Shown here piece by piece: positions 34,990 through 44,181 of a stretch of 64,000 nt of DNA (its first letter is position 1; every line of letters starts with the position of its first letter). The DNA lies in assembly GCA_938034445.1 (NCBI GenBank), contig CALHLD010000024.1, positions 62,001 through 126,000 of the forward strand, in the 5' to 3' direction. Origin of the DNA: an uncultured archaeon (GTDB lineage Archaea > Thermoproteota > Nitrososphaeria > JACIWG01). A program made the position numbers and the translations under genes. The notes beneath the pieces are model-generated. The model saw only the letters and a program-made list of their open reading frames with translations, ran no database searches and was not told the DNA's origin.

Positions 34990-35284
34990 GGGGGCATACG
35001 CTGGTGGACAGTTACGGAAGAAAATTCTGTGGAAACTCCTTCCTCCATGTGAGAGCGTGGCGCCGAGAGGCGCAACGGGAAACCGTTGGCAACGGAACAG
35101 AAACGCAACCAATCCTAGGTAGATGTCAATGATAAAAAATTGAGAATACCTAGGAATTGGGTGAAACGGCCGTCCCACGCGGAGCAAGACCAAACAGGGC
35201 GATGTGATCTCACTCGAAGCCCGGGTAGGTCGCATAGTCGAATGCTGTCAAAACAGAAGAAGGGTTACGGCCAGTGTATGCCCC
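34990..35284 (+). ncRNA. rnpB: RNase P RNA (rnpB), archaeal type A-like
   Basis: A GC-rich, non-coding stretch. The P1 helix is explicit: GGGGCATACGCTGG at the 5' end pairs with CCAGTGTATGCCCC at the 3' end. Conserved core elements include GGAAACTCCTTCC-like (CR-I), GAGCAAGACCAAACAGGG (CR-II/III) and AGAAGAAGGGTTACGG (CR-V) just before P1. It begins 17 nt after tsr3. Its 3' end meets the stop codon of convergent gcvH. The ORFs 34975-35235 and 35204-35395 are shadows of this RNA. Confidence 0.95.
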
Positions 35285-35694
35285 TATTTTTTTAAAGATT
35301 CAACGTACCTTCTGTATTCTTCTGCAGAAAGAAGATTTTTAATTTCAGAGCTTAGATTTGTTGGTTTTATTTTAAATAACCAACCTTCATCATAAGGAGA
35401 TTCGTTAATTTTTTCAGGATTTGTTTCAAGAGTTTTATTTACCTCAATTATAATTCCACTTAGAGGGCAGTATATTTCAGAAACCGATTTTATTGATTCT
35501 ACAGTTGCAACAGCTTGGAATTGATTAACTTGCAACTTTACTTCAGGCAAAGAAACATAAACAATATCATGTAACGATTTTACAGCATAATCTGTTATAC
35601 CAACTATAGCCACTCCTTCTTTCAGATATGTCCATTCATGTTGTTTTGTATATTTTAAATGTTCTGGGAAACTATATTTAGACATGTTCATCAA
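35284..35694 (-). CDS. gcvH: Glycine cleavage system H protein (lipoyl carrier)
   Basis: 136 aa lipoyl-domain protein. LKYTKQHEWTYLKEGVAIVGITDYA opening and the lipoyl-lysine motif VESIKSVSEIYCPLSG are intact; the C-terminus LSAEEYRRYVES is typical. No P, T or L proteins of glycine cleavage occur in the window, so it may serve elsewhere or as a general lipoyl carrier. Three near-adjacent ATGs (35694, 35691, 35685) are possible starts. Stop codon overlaps the rnpB end. Confidence 0.94.
   Translation of the reverse strand: MMNMSKYSFPEHLKYTKQHEWTYLKEGVAIVGITDYAVKSLHDIVYVSLPEVKLQVNQFQAVATVESIKSVSEIYCPLSGIIIEVNKTLETNPEKINESPYDEGWLFKIKPTNLSSEIKNLLSAEEYRRYVESLKK
35286..35293 (+). terminator. T-run terminator of rnpB
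   Basis: ATTTTTTT directly follows the P1 helix of rnpB, the expected signal for archaeal termination. It lies inside the 3' coding end of gcvH on the other strand. Confidence 0.45.
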
Positions 35695-35727
35695 CAGAGG
35701 TAGTTTAAAAATTAGAAAATAAACTTT

Positions 35728-35889
35728 TCAAATTCTATTTTCAACAATTATAATGCTTTGGTCCTTAGAAAATTTTGAACCACAAGATGGGCATTGAAAA
35801 TTATAAAGTTTAAGAACATAGTATATTGGTTTTATATTTTCATCTGAATAAATTTTATATTTGCATACTTTACATACGAATTCTATCAA
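35728..35889 (-). CDS. Small zinc-ribbon protein (53 aa)
   Basis: Below the track cut-off. TTG 35889 to TGA 35728 gives a frame with two paired cysteine knuckles: FVCKVCKYKI and FQCPSCGSKF, spaced 30 residues apart as in a zinc ribbon. It sits 33 nt upstream of gcvH on the same strand. I do not recognise a named family. The CxxC pairs make it more than a chance ORF. Confidence 0.6.
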   Translation of the reverse strand: MIEFVCKVCKYKIYSDENIKPIYYVLKLYNFQCPSCGSKFSKDQSIIIVENRI

Positions 35890-35948
35890 TTGAGCTCAGT
35901 AGAAATATAGTAAAAGCCTAAATAAATATTTAGATAAGGGGTATCAAT

Positions 35949-38036
35949 TTGAGTGAAAAACCGGACTTTAAAAATTATACATTGGTAATCTGCGAAAAAT
36001 CAGATGCAGCAAAAAGAATAGCGGAAGCACTGGGAGATAATGTTAAGACAATAGAAAAAAAAGGAATAAAAATCTATTTTATAACAAATGCCAATAAAAA
36101 ATATGTTATCTGTTCTGCCCTTGGGCATTTATATGGCTTAGGAAACTATCGTAAAGATAGAAAAGTTTATCCAGTATTCGATCTTATGTGGCTGCCATTA
36201 AATCACATTGATAAAAACAAGAGTAATGTGCACGATAGAATAAAAATTATAGAAGAACTGGCAAAAAACGCAAATGAATTTGTTAATGCATGCGATTATG
36301 ATGTTGAAGGAAGTACAATAGGTTTTAATATACTAAGATATGCATGTAAGGTTAATTATTCTAATACATTAAGAGCAAAATTTTCGACATTAACAAAGGA
36401 TGAGCTTAAATATGCATTCAAAAATTTGGGGAATCAAATTGATAAAGGATTAGTGAAGGCAGGAATTACAAGGCATGTTGTTGACTATTTGTGGGGCATT
36501 AATTTATCTAGGATTTTGATGTCTTCTTTGCAGCACATACCATATGGTGGAGGGGTATTAAGTACAGGACGAGTACAGGGACCAACTTTAAAGTTTATTG
36601 TTGACCGTGAAATCGAAATAAGATCTTTTGTTACTAAACCTTATTGGGTAGCAAATGCATTAGTTGAATACGATGAGACTGAAATTTATGCTTCTTATTT
36701 TAAAGATAAAATAATGAAGAAACGGGAGGCATTGAAAATTAAAGAAGAAAATGAAAGAGAAACAGGGATAGTAAAGGAAATTAGAAGGATAAAAGTTGAG
36801 TTAAAACCACCTACACCATTTAATACAGGAGACTTGCAAAAAGAAGCTTATAGAATATTTAAATTTTCACCTAGTTTAACGTTAAATATTGCAGAACAAC
36901 TTTACCTACAAGCGCTTATTTCCTATCCAAGAACAAATAGCCAAAAGTTACCCAAAACTATCGATTACTATAAAATAATGAGGAGGCTAAGCGAAATAAA
37001 TGAATATAAAGAAGAAACTGAAATATTATTATCTAAAAAACTAGTACCTCATGAAGGAGAAAAGGATGATCCAGCACATCCTTGTATTTACCCAACCGGA
37101 GAGATAGAAGGTATAGAGAAATTAAATGAAAGACAAAAGAAACTTTTTGACTTGATTGTAAGAAGATTCCTCGCAATCTTTGCTGAAAATGCAATAATGG
37201 AAAGAGATCAGATCTTGATTGATGTAAAAGGAAAACATTATTGGAAAATAAATGGAAGACGATACATTCACTTAGGTTGGATAAACTTTTATAAAAAGTA
37301 TTTTGAAGCAGAGGAAGTTGAAATACCTTTATTCAAAGAAGGGGATAAAGTTTTATTGAAAACGATAAATGTGGAAGAAAAATTTGAAAAACGACCACCA
37401 AGGTTCAATAAAGGAAGCCTTTTAGAGAAAATGGAAGAAGAAAATCTAGGAACAAAGGCTACAAGAGCAGAAATTATAGACACCTTATACAAAAGAAAAT
37501 ATGTGGTCGGTGAAAGCATTATGCCAACAGAACTGGGATTCCAAGTAATAGAAACTCTTTCAAAGTATTCTGGAAGGATTATATCAGTGGATTTGACTAG
37601 AGAAATGGAAAAAAGTTTAGAAAAAATTGAATTAGAACAGGAAGAACCAGAAGATGTTCTAGAAAAAACATTTTACTTTGCCTGGCAAGCAATAAATGAT
37701 TTATCAGATAATTTAGAAAAAATTGGTTTTGAATTAAAAAATGCAATGCGAATAACGACATTAGAAAATAAAACTTTGGGACTTTGCCCAATGTGCAAAG
37801 AAGGACTTTTAGTAATTATTAATAATAAGAAAACGAAAAAAAGATTTGTTGGCTGTACAAATTATAAGAAAGGATGTAGTTTTGTTGCACCTTTACCTCA
37901 AAAGGGGATCATACAAAATACTGGAAGAACATGCTCTACCTGTGGGTGGCCAATTGTACAAGTACGTAACGGTAAAAGTTTATGGAATCTTTGTATAAAT
38001 TTTAAGTGCCCTACAAAGGTGAAAAATAAAAAATGA
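35949..38036 (+). CDS. topA: DNA topoisomerase I (type IA)
   Basis: 695 aa. TOPRIM domain with CEKSDAAKRIAEALG and the acidic NACDYDVEGSTIG; active-site tyrosine in ALISYPRTNSQKLP near residue 325; LSTGRVQGPTLKFIV; DTLYKRKYV; then a C-terminal region with two zinc ribbons (CPMCKEG...CTNYKKGC and CSTCGWP...C). This is the archaeal topo III-like enzyme that relaxes negative supercoils, not reverse gyrase (no helicase domain). TTG start with GGGGTATCAAT upstream. Confidence 0.94.
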   Translation: MSEKPDFKNYTLVICEKSDAAKRIAEALGDNVKTIEKKGIKIYFITNANKKYVICSALGHLYGLGNYRKDRKVYPVFDLMWLPLNHIDKNKSNVHDRIKIIEELAKNANEFVNACDYDVEGSTIGFNILRYACKVNYSNTLRAKFSTLTKDELKYAFKNLGNQIDKGLVKAGITRHVVDYLWGINLSRILMSSLQHIPYGGGVLSTGRVQGPTLKFIVDREIEIRSFVTKPYWVANALVEYDETEIYASYFKDKIMKKREALKIKEENERETGIVKEIRRIKVELKPPTPFNTGDLQKEAYRIFKFSPSLTLNIAEQLYLQALISYPRTNSQKLPKTIDYYKIMRRLSEINEYKEETEILLSKKLVPHEGEKDDPAHPCIYPTGEIEGIEKLNERQKKLFDLIVRRFLAIFAENAIMERDQILIDVKGKHYWKINGRRYIHLGWINFYKKYFEAEEVEIPLFKEGDKVLLKTINVEEKFEKRPPRFNKGSLLEKMEEENLGTKATRAEIIDTLYKRKYVVGESIMPTELGFQVIETLSKYSGRIISVDLTREMEKSLEKIELEQEEPEDVLEKTFYFAWQAINDLSDNLEKIGFELKNAMRITTLENKTLGLCPMCKEGLLVIINNKKTKKRFVGCTNYKKGCSFVAPLPQKGIIQNTGRTCSTCGWPIVQVRNGKSLWNLCINFKCPTKVKNKK

Positions 38037-38275
38037 AAGAAAAGGTTTGTGAGATTTGTAAGAGAGTGGGAAAGGGGATATTTTGTGAATATCATGCTAA
38101 AGCATATTACAATATAATTGAACAATACAAATATTGGAAAGAAGCATATGAAGAGCTAACCTGGGAAGAGTATTTAACAAAGCTAATAGAAAATCCTGAA
38201 AATGGGAAATGGGTAAAAGAGGTAGCCAAATATTTAATAAGCAAAAAAATGGGAAGAGTGGTATATGATGATTAA
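38033..38275 (+). CDS. Small Cys-rich protein downstream of topA
   Basis: 80 aa, overlapping topA by 4 nt (ATGA) and the next gene by 11 nt. Its N-terminus has a CxxC plus C-x2-H pattern (VCEICKRVGKGIFCEYHAKA), a likely zinc site, followed by an aromatic-rich helical part. Tight coupling suggests it functions with topA or the membrane protein; function unknown. Confidence 0.6.
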   Translation: MKEKVCEICKRVGKGIFCEYHAKAYYNIIEQYKYWKEAYEELTWEEYLTKLIENPENGKWVKEVAKYLISKKMGRVVYDD

Positions 38276-38672
38276 GGAAAAAATAAAAATTTTGCAAAAG
38301 AAGATTTTAAATTTGAAAGCCAGTATATGGAAATCTTTGAGACTAAACATAATTAGAGACAATGTTTTGCTTTTAATAATTTTTGCCTACTTTGCTTTTT
38401 ACAGTTCAGGAATAATAAATACAATATTAGAAGCTGGAAGATTACCTTCAACAGCTCTTTTTACACCTTATAAAAATTTTCAAACATGGATCGAATTTAT
38501 TGTAGCAGTTTTTAACTTTACTGGAGGAAGCATTGGCGTTTACTTAATTTGGAGGGGGGCGAACAGTGTTTCTTCTAAAGATGCACGTATTAATTTTATT
38601 ATAGGAATGTTGCTTTTAATAATTTCAACAATAATAGGGGTAATTATCATGTACACTAAATACATGATATAA
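38265..38672 (+). CDS. Three-helix membrane protein, unknown
   Basis: 135 aa. A basic N-terminal helix (KIKILQKKILNLKASIWK) is followed by three predicted membrane segments near residues 31-54, 75-96 and 109-131. No recognisable motif. Third gene of the topA transcription unit by 11-nt overlap. Confidence 0.5.
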   Translation: MMIKEKIKILQKKILNLKASIWKSLRLNIIRDNVLLLIIFAYFAFYSSGIINTILEAGRLPSTALFTPYKNFQTWIEFIVAVFNFTGGSIGVYLIWRGANSVSSKDARINFIIGMLLLIISTIIGVIIMYTKYMI

Positions 38673-38742
38673 TTATACAAATATTAAAATTATGAAAATT
38701 ATGATAAATTATTGGAAAATCGAGTACTTTACACATTAATAA

Positions 38743-39210
38743 CTACTTGTAAAACTTATGATAAAAAATTTTATTAAAGATAGGGTATGATATAATAGAT
38801 TTTTTAGAATTAAAATTTATAAACACTAAAATATGAGCTTGTCCTTTTAATTTCGCTAAAAAGTATAGAAAAGCTCTTTCTACTTTATCGTCATTAGGAT
38901 ATATATTAATAATTTGGGGAAAGGCATCAATAATGACTAAAGATTTAAGGGAAAAACTAAATAAAATTGAGAAAAAATCAGATACTTTAAGCTCAAATGG
39001 GGAAATTCTAATTACATTTTTTGAAAAATTTTTTAATTTCCATAGGTTTTGAAAAACGCTTGCAAAAATTATTCTTTCTGAATAAAGATTTGGGCAAGAA
39101 AATATTTTATTCAAAATTGCATCTTTTTCACTATTATTTTTATATTTATAGAAGATTGTAAAAAAGTGGTGGTTTGAAAAAACATTAATAAGGTGATTTA
39201 CTGTAGACAT
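38743..39210 (-). CDS. Uncharacterised protein with RecA-like Walker B-type strand
   Basis: 155 aa, rich in Phe and Ile. LKSLVIIDAFPQI resembles a Walker B strand, and AHILVFINFN could be the next core strand as in a truncated RecA fold, but no Walker A is visible. It is divergent from the RNase H-fold gene with only 16 nt separating the start codons, so the two share one promoter region. Family unknown. Confidence 0.5.
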   Translation of the reverse strand: MSTVNHLINVFSNHHFFTIFYKYKNNSEKDAILNKIFSCPNLYSERIIFASVFQNLWKLKNFSKNVIRISPFELKVSDFFSILFSFSLKSLVIIDAFPQIINIYPNDDKVERAFLYFLAKLKGQAHILVFINFNSKKSIISYPIFNKIFYHKFYK

Positions 39211-39226
39211 TTGTACAGTAGAGCAT

Positions 39227-39844
39227 GTGGAGATGATAAATAAATATTTATACTCGAATGGATTAAATATATACTTTGATGGTAATAATACTAAAGTAAT
39301 ATATTACTTAAAGACCCTTTTTAGAAACAAAAAAATTTATTTTAACATAGTTGACCACCCAAAAGACGCAGACGTAATAATCACGAGTGATGAAGATAAA
39401 TATAAAAAGAATGCTTTAAATATAAATGAAATTGTTTTTGAACCAAGTTTAGATTTTAGGAAAATTGTTCAGAAAATGTTTAGAGAAGAACCGATATTTC
39501 TTGGTGTTGACCCAGGCGAAAGAACTGGAGTTGCACTTTATTATGGGAAAAAACTTATTTTAAATGAAGTAATTTCATCTTGGGAAAATGCAATATATTT
39601 TATAGTTGGAATATTAAAGGAATTCGAATATAACAGAAAAATTGTTAAAATAGGATGTGGTAATTTAAGGAGTGCAGATGAATTGAAAAAAATATTACAA
39701 GCACGATTTGATAATATAGAAATTTATTTCATTGACGAAAAGAGAACAACAAAAAATGTAAAATTAAAAGGAAAACAGAGTAAGGAAAAAGATAAAGTTT
39801 CAGCTTTAAAGATCTTGCAGAGAGATGGGAGAAAGGTTATTTAA
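39227..39844 (+). CDS. RNase H-fold (RuvC/YqgF-like) protein
   Basis: 205 aa. The second half shows IFLGVDPGERTGVALYYGKK, the first strand and Asp of the RuvC/YqgF nuclease fold, then FIDEKRTT and a final Asp-containing helix (KDKVSALKILQRDG) resembling the C-terminal acidic position. The first 85 residues are a separate alpha-beta domain. Resolvase or RNase activity is an inference. GTG 39227 or ATG 39233 start. 3' end overlaps the xpd gene by 39 nt. Confidence 0.6.
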   Translation: MEMINKYLYSNGLNIYFDGNNTKVIYYLKTLFRNKKIYFNIVDHPKDADVIITSDEDKYKKNALNINEIVFEPSLDFRKIVQKMFREEPIFLGVDPGERTGVALYYGKKLILNEVISSWENAIYFIVGILKEFEYNRKIVKIGCGNLRSADELKKILQARFDNIEIYFIDEKRTTKNVKLKGKQSKEKDKVSALKILQRDGRKVI

Positions 39845-41692
39845 TAGCTTTTCTAAATTGTTGCCATTCAAATTTGTGCACGTAGCATTTTTCTGGATCC
39901 ATTCAGGTAATAATTCAAAAACAGACTTTGAGGCGAATCTTGAATCTAATAAAAAAACTAGAGAAGGAGAAGTGTTCCTCGTAACCCGACCAATTGATTG
40001 CACCGCTTTTTTAATAGCAGGTTCGAGCATTGAAATTAAAAAAGCATTTTGAGAAAATGTTCTTTTTATATAACTCATTTTCAAAAAAAGTTGTTTTGTG
40101 GGAGGAGGTAGAGAAAGACCCACAACTATTACTGAACGCATTTCCCCTTCTTGAAAATTTTCGCCTTCAGAAAAACGACCTCCTTGGACTGCAAAAAGTA
40201 ATGCACCTTCACTTTTATAGCTTTTAAAACTCGAACAGATTTTATCTGCTTCTTGTAGTGTCATATTAGATGATTCTTTAAAAAAAGGACGTTTAAAATC
40301 ATATGCAGTAAAGAACGCTTTTTCTGTCTCTTTAAGAACCTTGTATGATGAAAAGAAAACGCCTACATTAACAGGCAAAACAGTACATATATTATAAATA
40401 CGCCCAGCAATTTTTTTAAACAAATCAACTGTCCGTTCTTTATATTTTGTTGTTAATCCAGTATCAATAATAACCTGTATTTTTTTAATTAAATTTTGAG
40501 AATCAATCGAATAATATTTTGTTTTGGTGGGGTCAAGTTTTAAGATTGTAGAATAGATTTTAGGTGAACCTATGGTTGCAGACATCATTATAAATGACCA
40601 GAATTTATTTAATAGAAAACTAAATTCTATTGATGGATCAACATTGGTGAATACAAGCATTTTTTCTTTATAATTAATGTCAACATATAATAAAATATTT
40701 GGATAATTGATATAAAGAAGGAGATAATTCAAGAAAGTGTAAATTTTTATAAGATTTTTTGCTACATAAGGAAGATTTTTATGGGAAGTGATAAACACAG
40801 TACCTAAACAATTCGAAAGCATACTTTGTAAATCATTTATTTGATCAAGATTAAAGGATTTTAGTTCATTTTTAATGAGAGATTTGTCATGCGCAGAGAT
40901 TTTATCAACAATAAAACAAATTCTATTAAATAGGGGATAAAGGAGGGAAAGCCATTCAACTAATTTGTGCAAACCGAGTCTTTGAGCTTCACTTATGCTT
41001 TGTTCAATATCCTTTTCCTTTATTTTAAATGTATAGATTTCCGATAAAATATCTAGTAAGTTATGGGATTCATCTAGAATAACTATTGTCTTTGAATAAT
41101 CCTGCAAAGGTAAATTTAGGTTGAGGAATGGTAAATCTTGTAAAAAGCTATTATATGTCATAATGGATAGTTTTGAGGAAAAAGATAATCTTTTTAAAAG
41201 CTCGTATGGGCATATACGATAAATTTTAGCCTGAGATAAAAGCGATTCAAAATTTTCTGTATTAAATATAACTTTGGATAAAGTTTGCTGATCAAGAAAA
41301 TAGCAATTGGATTTATAATAACATAGATTTGTTATACTTGCATATTTGCACAAAATGTTTAATGAAAAACTATCAAAATTATTTGTCTGATAGAAAAGAC
41401 AAAGTTCATTTTTTGGAAATAAAAATGAGAATGGAAAATATTTTCTTTTTTGAATCTTTTTTGCTTCGCATATAATGTGTTCGATTTCGCGTTTTGTTCT
41501 ACACAAATACAGTATAGAAAGATTAAGTTTCTCAGCTATTTCAAGGGAGGCTGAAAGAACTGAAACAGTTTTTCCGAATCCACTTGTAGCCTCAAAAATA
41601 AGGTTTTGTTTGTTCGCTAAACATGATTTTATAAATTCTATTGATTCAAGTTGACCCTCGCGATAATATTGATATGGAAAATAGGACATCAC
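39806..41692 (-). CDS. xpd: XPD/Rad3-family Fe-S helicase
   Basis: 628 aa superfamily 2 5'-3' helicase. Motif I EATSGFGKTVSVL, Fe-S cysteines in ELCLFY, NLCYYKSNC and YRICPYELL, DEAH-type VILDESHNLLD, then RecA2 motifs GGRFSEGENF and QSIGRVTRN. Roles in nucleotide excision repair or R-loop/replication fork handling are family knowledge. Also antisense-overlaps the RNase H-fold gene by 39 nt. Confidence 0.92.
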   Translation of the reverse strand: MMSYFPYQYYREGQLESIEFIKSCLANKQNLIFEATSGFGKTVSVLSASLEIAEKLNLSILYLCRTKREIEHIICEAKKIQKRKYFPFSFLFPKNELCLFYQTNNFDSFSLNILCKYASITNLCYYKSNCYFLDQQTLSKVIFNTENFESLLSQAKIYRICPYELLKRLSFSSKLSIMTYNSFLQDLPFLNLNLPLQDYSKTIVILDESHNLLDILSEIYTFKIKEKDIEQSISEAQRLGLHKLVEWLSLLYPLFNRICFIVDKISAHDKSLIKNELKSFNLDQINDLQSMLSNCLGTVFITSHKNLPYVAKNLIKIYTFLNYLLLYINYPNILLYVDINYKEKMLVFTNVDPSIEFSFLLNKFWSFIMMSATIGSPKIYSTILKLDPTKTKYYSIDSQNLIKKIQVIIDTGLTTKYKERTVDLFKKIAGRIYNICTVLPVNVGVFFSSYKVLKETEKAFFTAYDFKRPFFKESSNMTLQEADKICSSFKSYKSEGALLFAVQGGRFSEGENFQEGEMRSVIVVGLSLPPPTKQLFLKMSYIKRTFSQNAFLISMLEPAIKKAVQSIGRVTRNTSPSLVFLLDSRFASKSVFELLPEWIQKNATCTNLNGNNLEKLLNNLSPISLQDL

Positions 41693-41768
41693 TATATATC
41701 TTTAGGATAATATTTATTCACCAAGCACAAAGTTACGTTTTTAAATAATTGGTTTGATCTTTAAGAAT

Positions 41769-43067
41769 ATGGAAGATAGTTACAGTTATAGAAAATACAT
41801 TTATGACCTTATGGAAAAAGGTAAAATTGAGATAATTGGGAAATCTGTAGACAAGGATAAAGATGTTCCAAGAATGCTCTATCTTAAGCAAGACACCCCA
41901 ATGCTTTTTACTGAAATTAAAAATTTTGAAAACACAAAAATTGTAGGAAATCTTTGTCCAACGTTAAAAAATTTGAGTGATGCATTAGATACAAGTGAAA
42001 GTAGATTAATGAACAAGATAATAAAAATTTTTTCAAATTTTAAAAAACCAACCATTATCTCTAATAAAGGAGAGTGGGTTGAAAAAAGGGTGGATTTAAG
42101 CAGGTTACCAATTCCCAAATATTATAAAAAAGATGGAGGATGCTATCTTACTTCTTCAATAGTTGCTTGCCAATTTCCAAATTCTGACGAAGAAAATTTA
42201 TCTGTGCACAGGATAATGGTTTTAGGGAAGGATTATGGTGCTATTAGAATTTTACCCAGAAATTTATTTAAAATATTAAATGAAAAAGGTGGAAAAAGCG
42301 AAGTGGCAGTTATTATAGGGGTGCATCCAGCAATATTCTTGGCAGCCAGTCTTTCTTTAGATTATGGAGTTTCTGAATATAATTTAGCTAATTCACTTCT
42401 TAATGGAAAACTAAAATTAATTAGAACTGAAAGTGGGATAAAAGTTCCACTTGGGTCAGAGATTATTCTTTTGGGAGAAATAGATTTAAACCAAAGAAAA
42501 AAAGAGGGACCGTTTACAGACATAACAGGCACATATGATATCATACGTGAGGAACCTGTGATAAAATTTAATAAAATGCTTATTCCTAGAAGAGAAGATA
42601 TTATTTTTCATGCATTTTTACCGGCCAGTAATGAGCATAAACTTTTTATGGGATTCCCCCAAAAAATAAAGGTAATAAATGCACTGAGAAGTAAGGGTAT
42701 TAATTTCAAAAAAGTAAACTTAACAAATGGCGGATGTGCTTATTTCCATTGTATAATAAGTATAAAGAAGATAAAAGAGGAGGATGGAAAGGATACTATT
42801 AATTGTGTCTTTGAACATGTGCATTCCATAAAGTTGGTAATAGTTGTGGACGAGGATATAGACCCATATAAAGTAGAAGAAGTAGAATGGGCGCTGGCAA
42901 CACGTTTCCAAGCTGAGAAAGGATTAATTGTCCTAAAAGACAGTCGCGGATCAAGCTTGGACCCCTCGACTTTTAAAACAGGTAAAACTTCAAAAATGGG
43001 TATTGATGCCACCTTACCTTTAAATGCTAAAAAAAGCAATTTTAAGCGGGCACAAATCAATGAATAG
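41769..43067 (+). CDS. UbiD-family decarboxylase, likely trans-anhydromevalonate 5-phosphate decarboxylase
   Basis: About 432 aa, prenyl-FMN-dependent UbiD fold. Visible are RVDLSRLPIPKYYKKDGG, the Arg in GAIRILPRN, and KEGPFTDITGTYD, the acidic active-site loop (second Glu replaced by Asp). It is followed by the two AcnX subunits in overlapping frames. In the archaeal modified mevalonate pathway, AcnX dehydrates mevalonate 5-phosphate and this UbiD relative decarboxylates the product to isopentenyl phosphate. Specificity is inferred from that operon. ATG 41769 is preferred to the track TTG 41754. Confidence 0.85.
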   Translation: MEDSYSYRKYIYDLMEKGKIEIIGKSVDKDKDVPRMLYLKQDTPMLFTEIKNFENTKIVGNLCPTLKNLSDALDTSESRLMNKIIKIFSNFKKPTIISNKGEWVEKRVDLSRLPIPKYYKKDGGCYLTSSIVACQFPNSDEENLSVHRIMVLGKDYGAIRILPRNLFKILNEKGGKSEVAVIIGVHPAIFLAASLSLDYGVSEYNLANSLLNGKLKLIRTESGIKVPLGSEIILLGEIDLNQRKKEGPFTDITGTYDIIREEPVIKFNKMLIPRREDIIFHAFLPASNEHKLFMGFPQKIKVINALRSKGINFKKVNLTNGGCAYFHCIISIKKIKEEDGKDTINCVFEHVHSIKLVIVVDEDIDPYKVEEVEWALATRFQAEKGLIVLKDSRGSSLDPSTFKTGKTSKMGIDATLPLNAKKSNFKRAQINE

Positions 43068-44181
43068 ATTAGATTTAGCAAATGATATAGCTCAAAGGAT
43101 ACTTAGTGCATTAAGTAAATTTTATGAAAGTGATAAAAGGATAAAGATTAGGACAGCCCATATTTCAGGCGTATCTTATGAGAATATAGGTGACAGTGGT
43201 CTAATATTTTTAAGAGACATTTCAGAAAAAGGGAAATTCTCAGTACATACAACTATTAATCCAATGGGAGCAGACGTTTATAACAACACCTTTAATTTAA
43301 ATGAACAGTTTATAAAGAAGCAGAAGGAGATAGCCAAAGCTTATCTAAGGATGGGGGCTATAGAATCTTTTACGTGTACTCCTTATGATTATTTTCTTGT
43401 TCCAGAAAAAGGAAACCATGTAGCATGGGCAGAATCGTCAGCAGTAGTGTACGGTAACTCCTTTCTTGAACTTTATACTAACAAAGAAAGTGCACTTAGT
43501 GCTTTGGCTAGTGCAATCCTGGGTGAAGCAATATATTCAGATATGCATATAGAAGAAAACAGAAGATGCAGCTTATCTTATAAATATGAAGAAAAAATTA
43601 ACGAATTAATTTTAGGTTTACTTGCTTATCATGTAGGGAAAAAGGCAGAAAAACCCTTTAATATAAAGTTAGGAAGAGAACTTTCGTCACTTGAAAAAAA
43701 ATCTTTGGCAGCAGCATTAGGGAGTATAGGTAATGTTGCAGTTTTTAAGATTAATGATGAGGGGAATGTTGATAGAAAAGTGTATGAAGTTTTAAAAAAG
43801 GATTTAGAAAAGGAATACATGGAATTGAATACTAGCGAAGACGGAGAAATCATTGTTTTAGGATGCCCACATTGGAATCATAATGAGATATTTAATTTTC
43901 TGAAAGAAATGAATGGGAGATCCTTTAAAAAGGATTGTATAATAGCTTGTTGTAAAAAAGCGTATGAAAATACAATTAAGATTTATGACAGAAAATTACT
44001 AGATAAAAAAAGAATATATTTTTTCAAGGGAGCATGCCCAATTTTTTCACCTTTACTAAAAGAATTAGGAGTAAGTAAGGTTATTACAAACTCGGTTAAG
44101 GCAGCGCATTATTATAAATATAGAGGTATTAGAGTTAATTTAAAGGAATTGAAAGATATAATTAAAACAGAGAGTGAATGA
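43024..44181 (+). CDS. AcnX large subunit: mevalonate 5-phosphate dehydratase, large chain
   Basis: 385 aa of the DUF521/aconitase X catalytic family. TAHISGVSYENIGDSGL near the N-terminus, NPMGADVY, ESFTCTPYDYFLVPEKG, WAESSAVVYGNS, and ILGCPHWNHNEI with further cysteines (ACCKKAYENT) for the Fe-S cluster. ATG 43024 is kept because LKKAILSGHKS matches the family N-terminus; it overlaps UbiD by 44 nt. The adjacent small subunit gene completes the heterodimer. Confidence 0.88.
   Translation: MLKKAILSGHKSMNRLDLANDIAQRILSALSKFYESDKRIKIRTAHISGVSYENIGDSGLIFLRDISEKGKFSVHTTINPMGADVYNNTFNLNEQFIKKQKEIAKAYLRMGAIESFTCTPYDYFLVPEKGNHVAWAESSAVVYGNSFLELYTNKESALSALASAILGEAIYSDMHIEENRRCSLSYKYEEKINELILGLLAYHVGKKAEKPFNIKLGRELSSLEKKSLAAALGSIGNVAVFKINDEGNVDRKVYEVLKKDLEKEYMELNTSEDGEIIVLGCPHWNHNEIFNFLKEMNGRSFKKDCIIACCKKAYENTIKIYDRKLLDKKRIYFFKGACPIFSPLLKELGVSKVITNSVKAAHYYKYRGIRVNLKELKDIIKTESE

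Noticed and set aside
34975-35235. Track ORF, minus strand, over rnpB
   Set aside because: Shadow of RNase P RNA, whose P1 helix and conserved cores explain the sequence.
35204-35395. Track ORF, plus strand
   Set aside because: Spans the rnpB 3' part and antisense gcvH; not coding.
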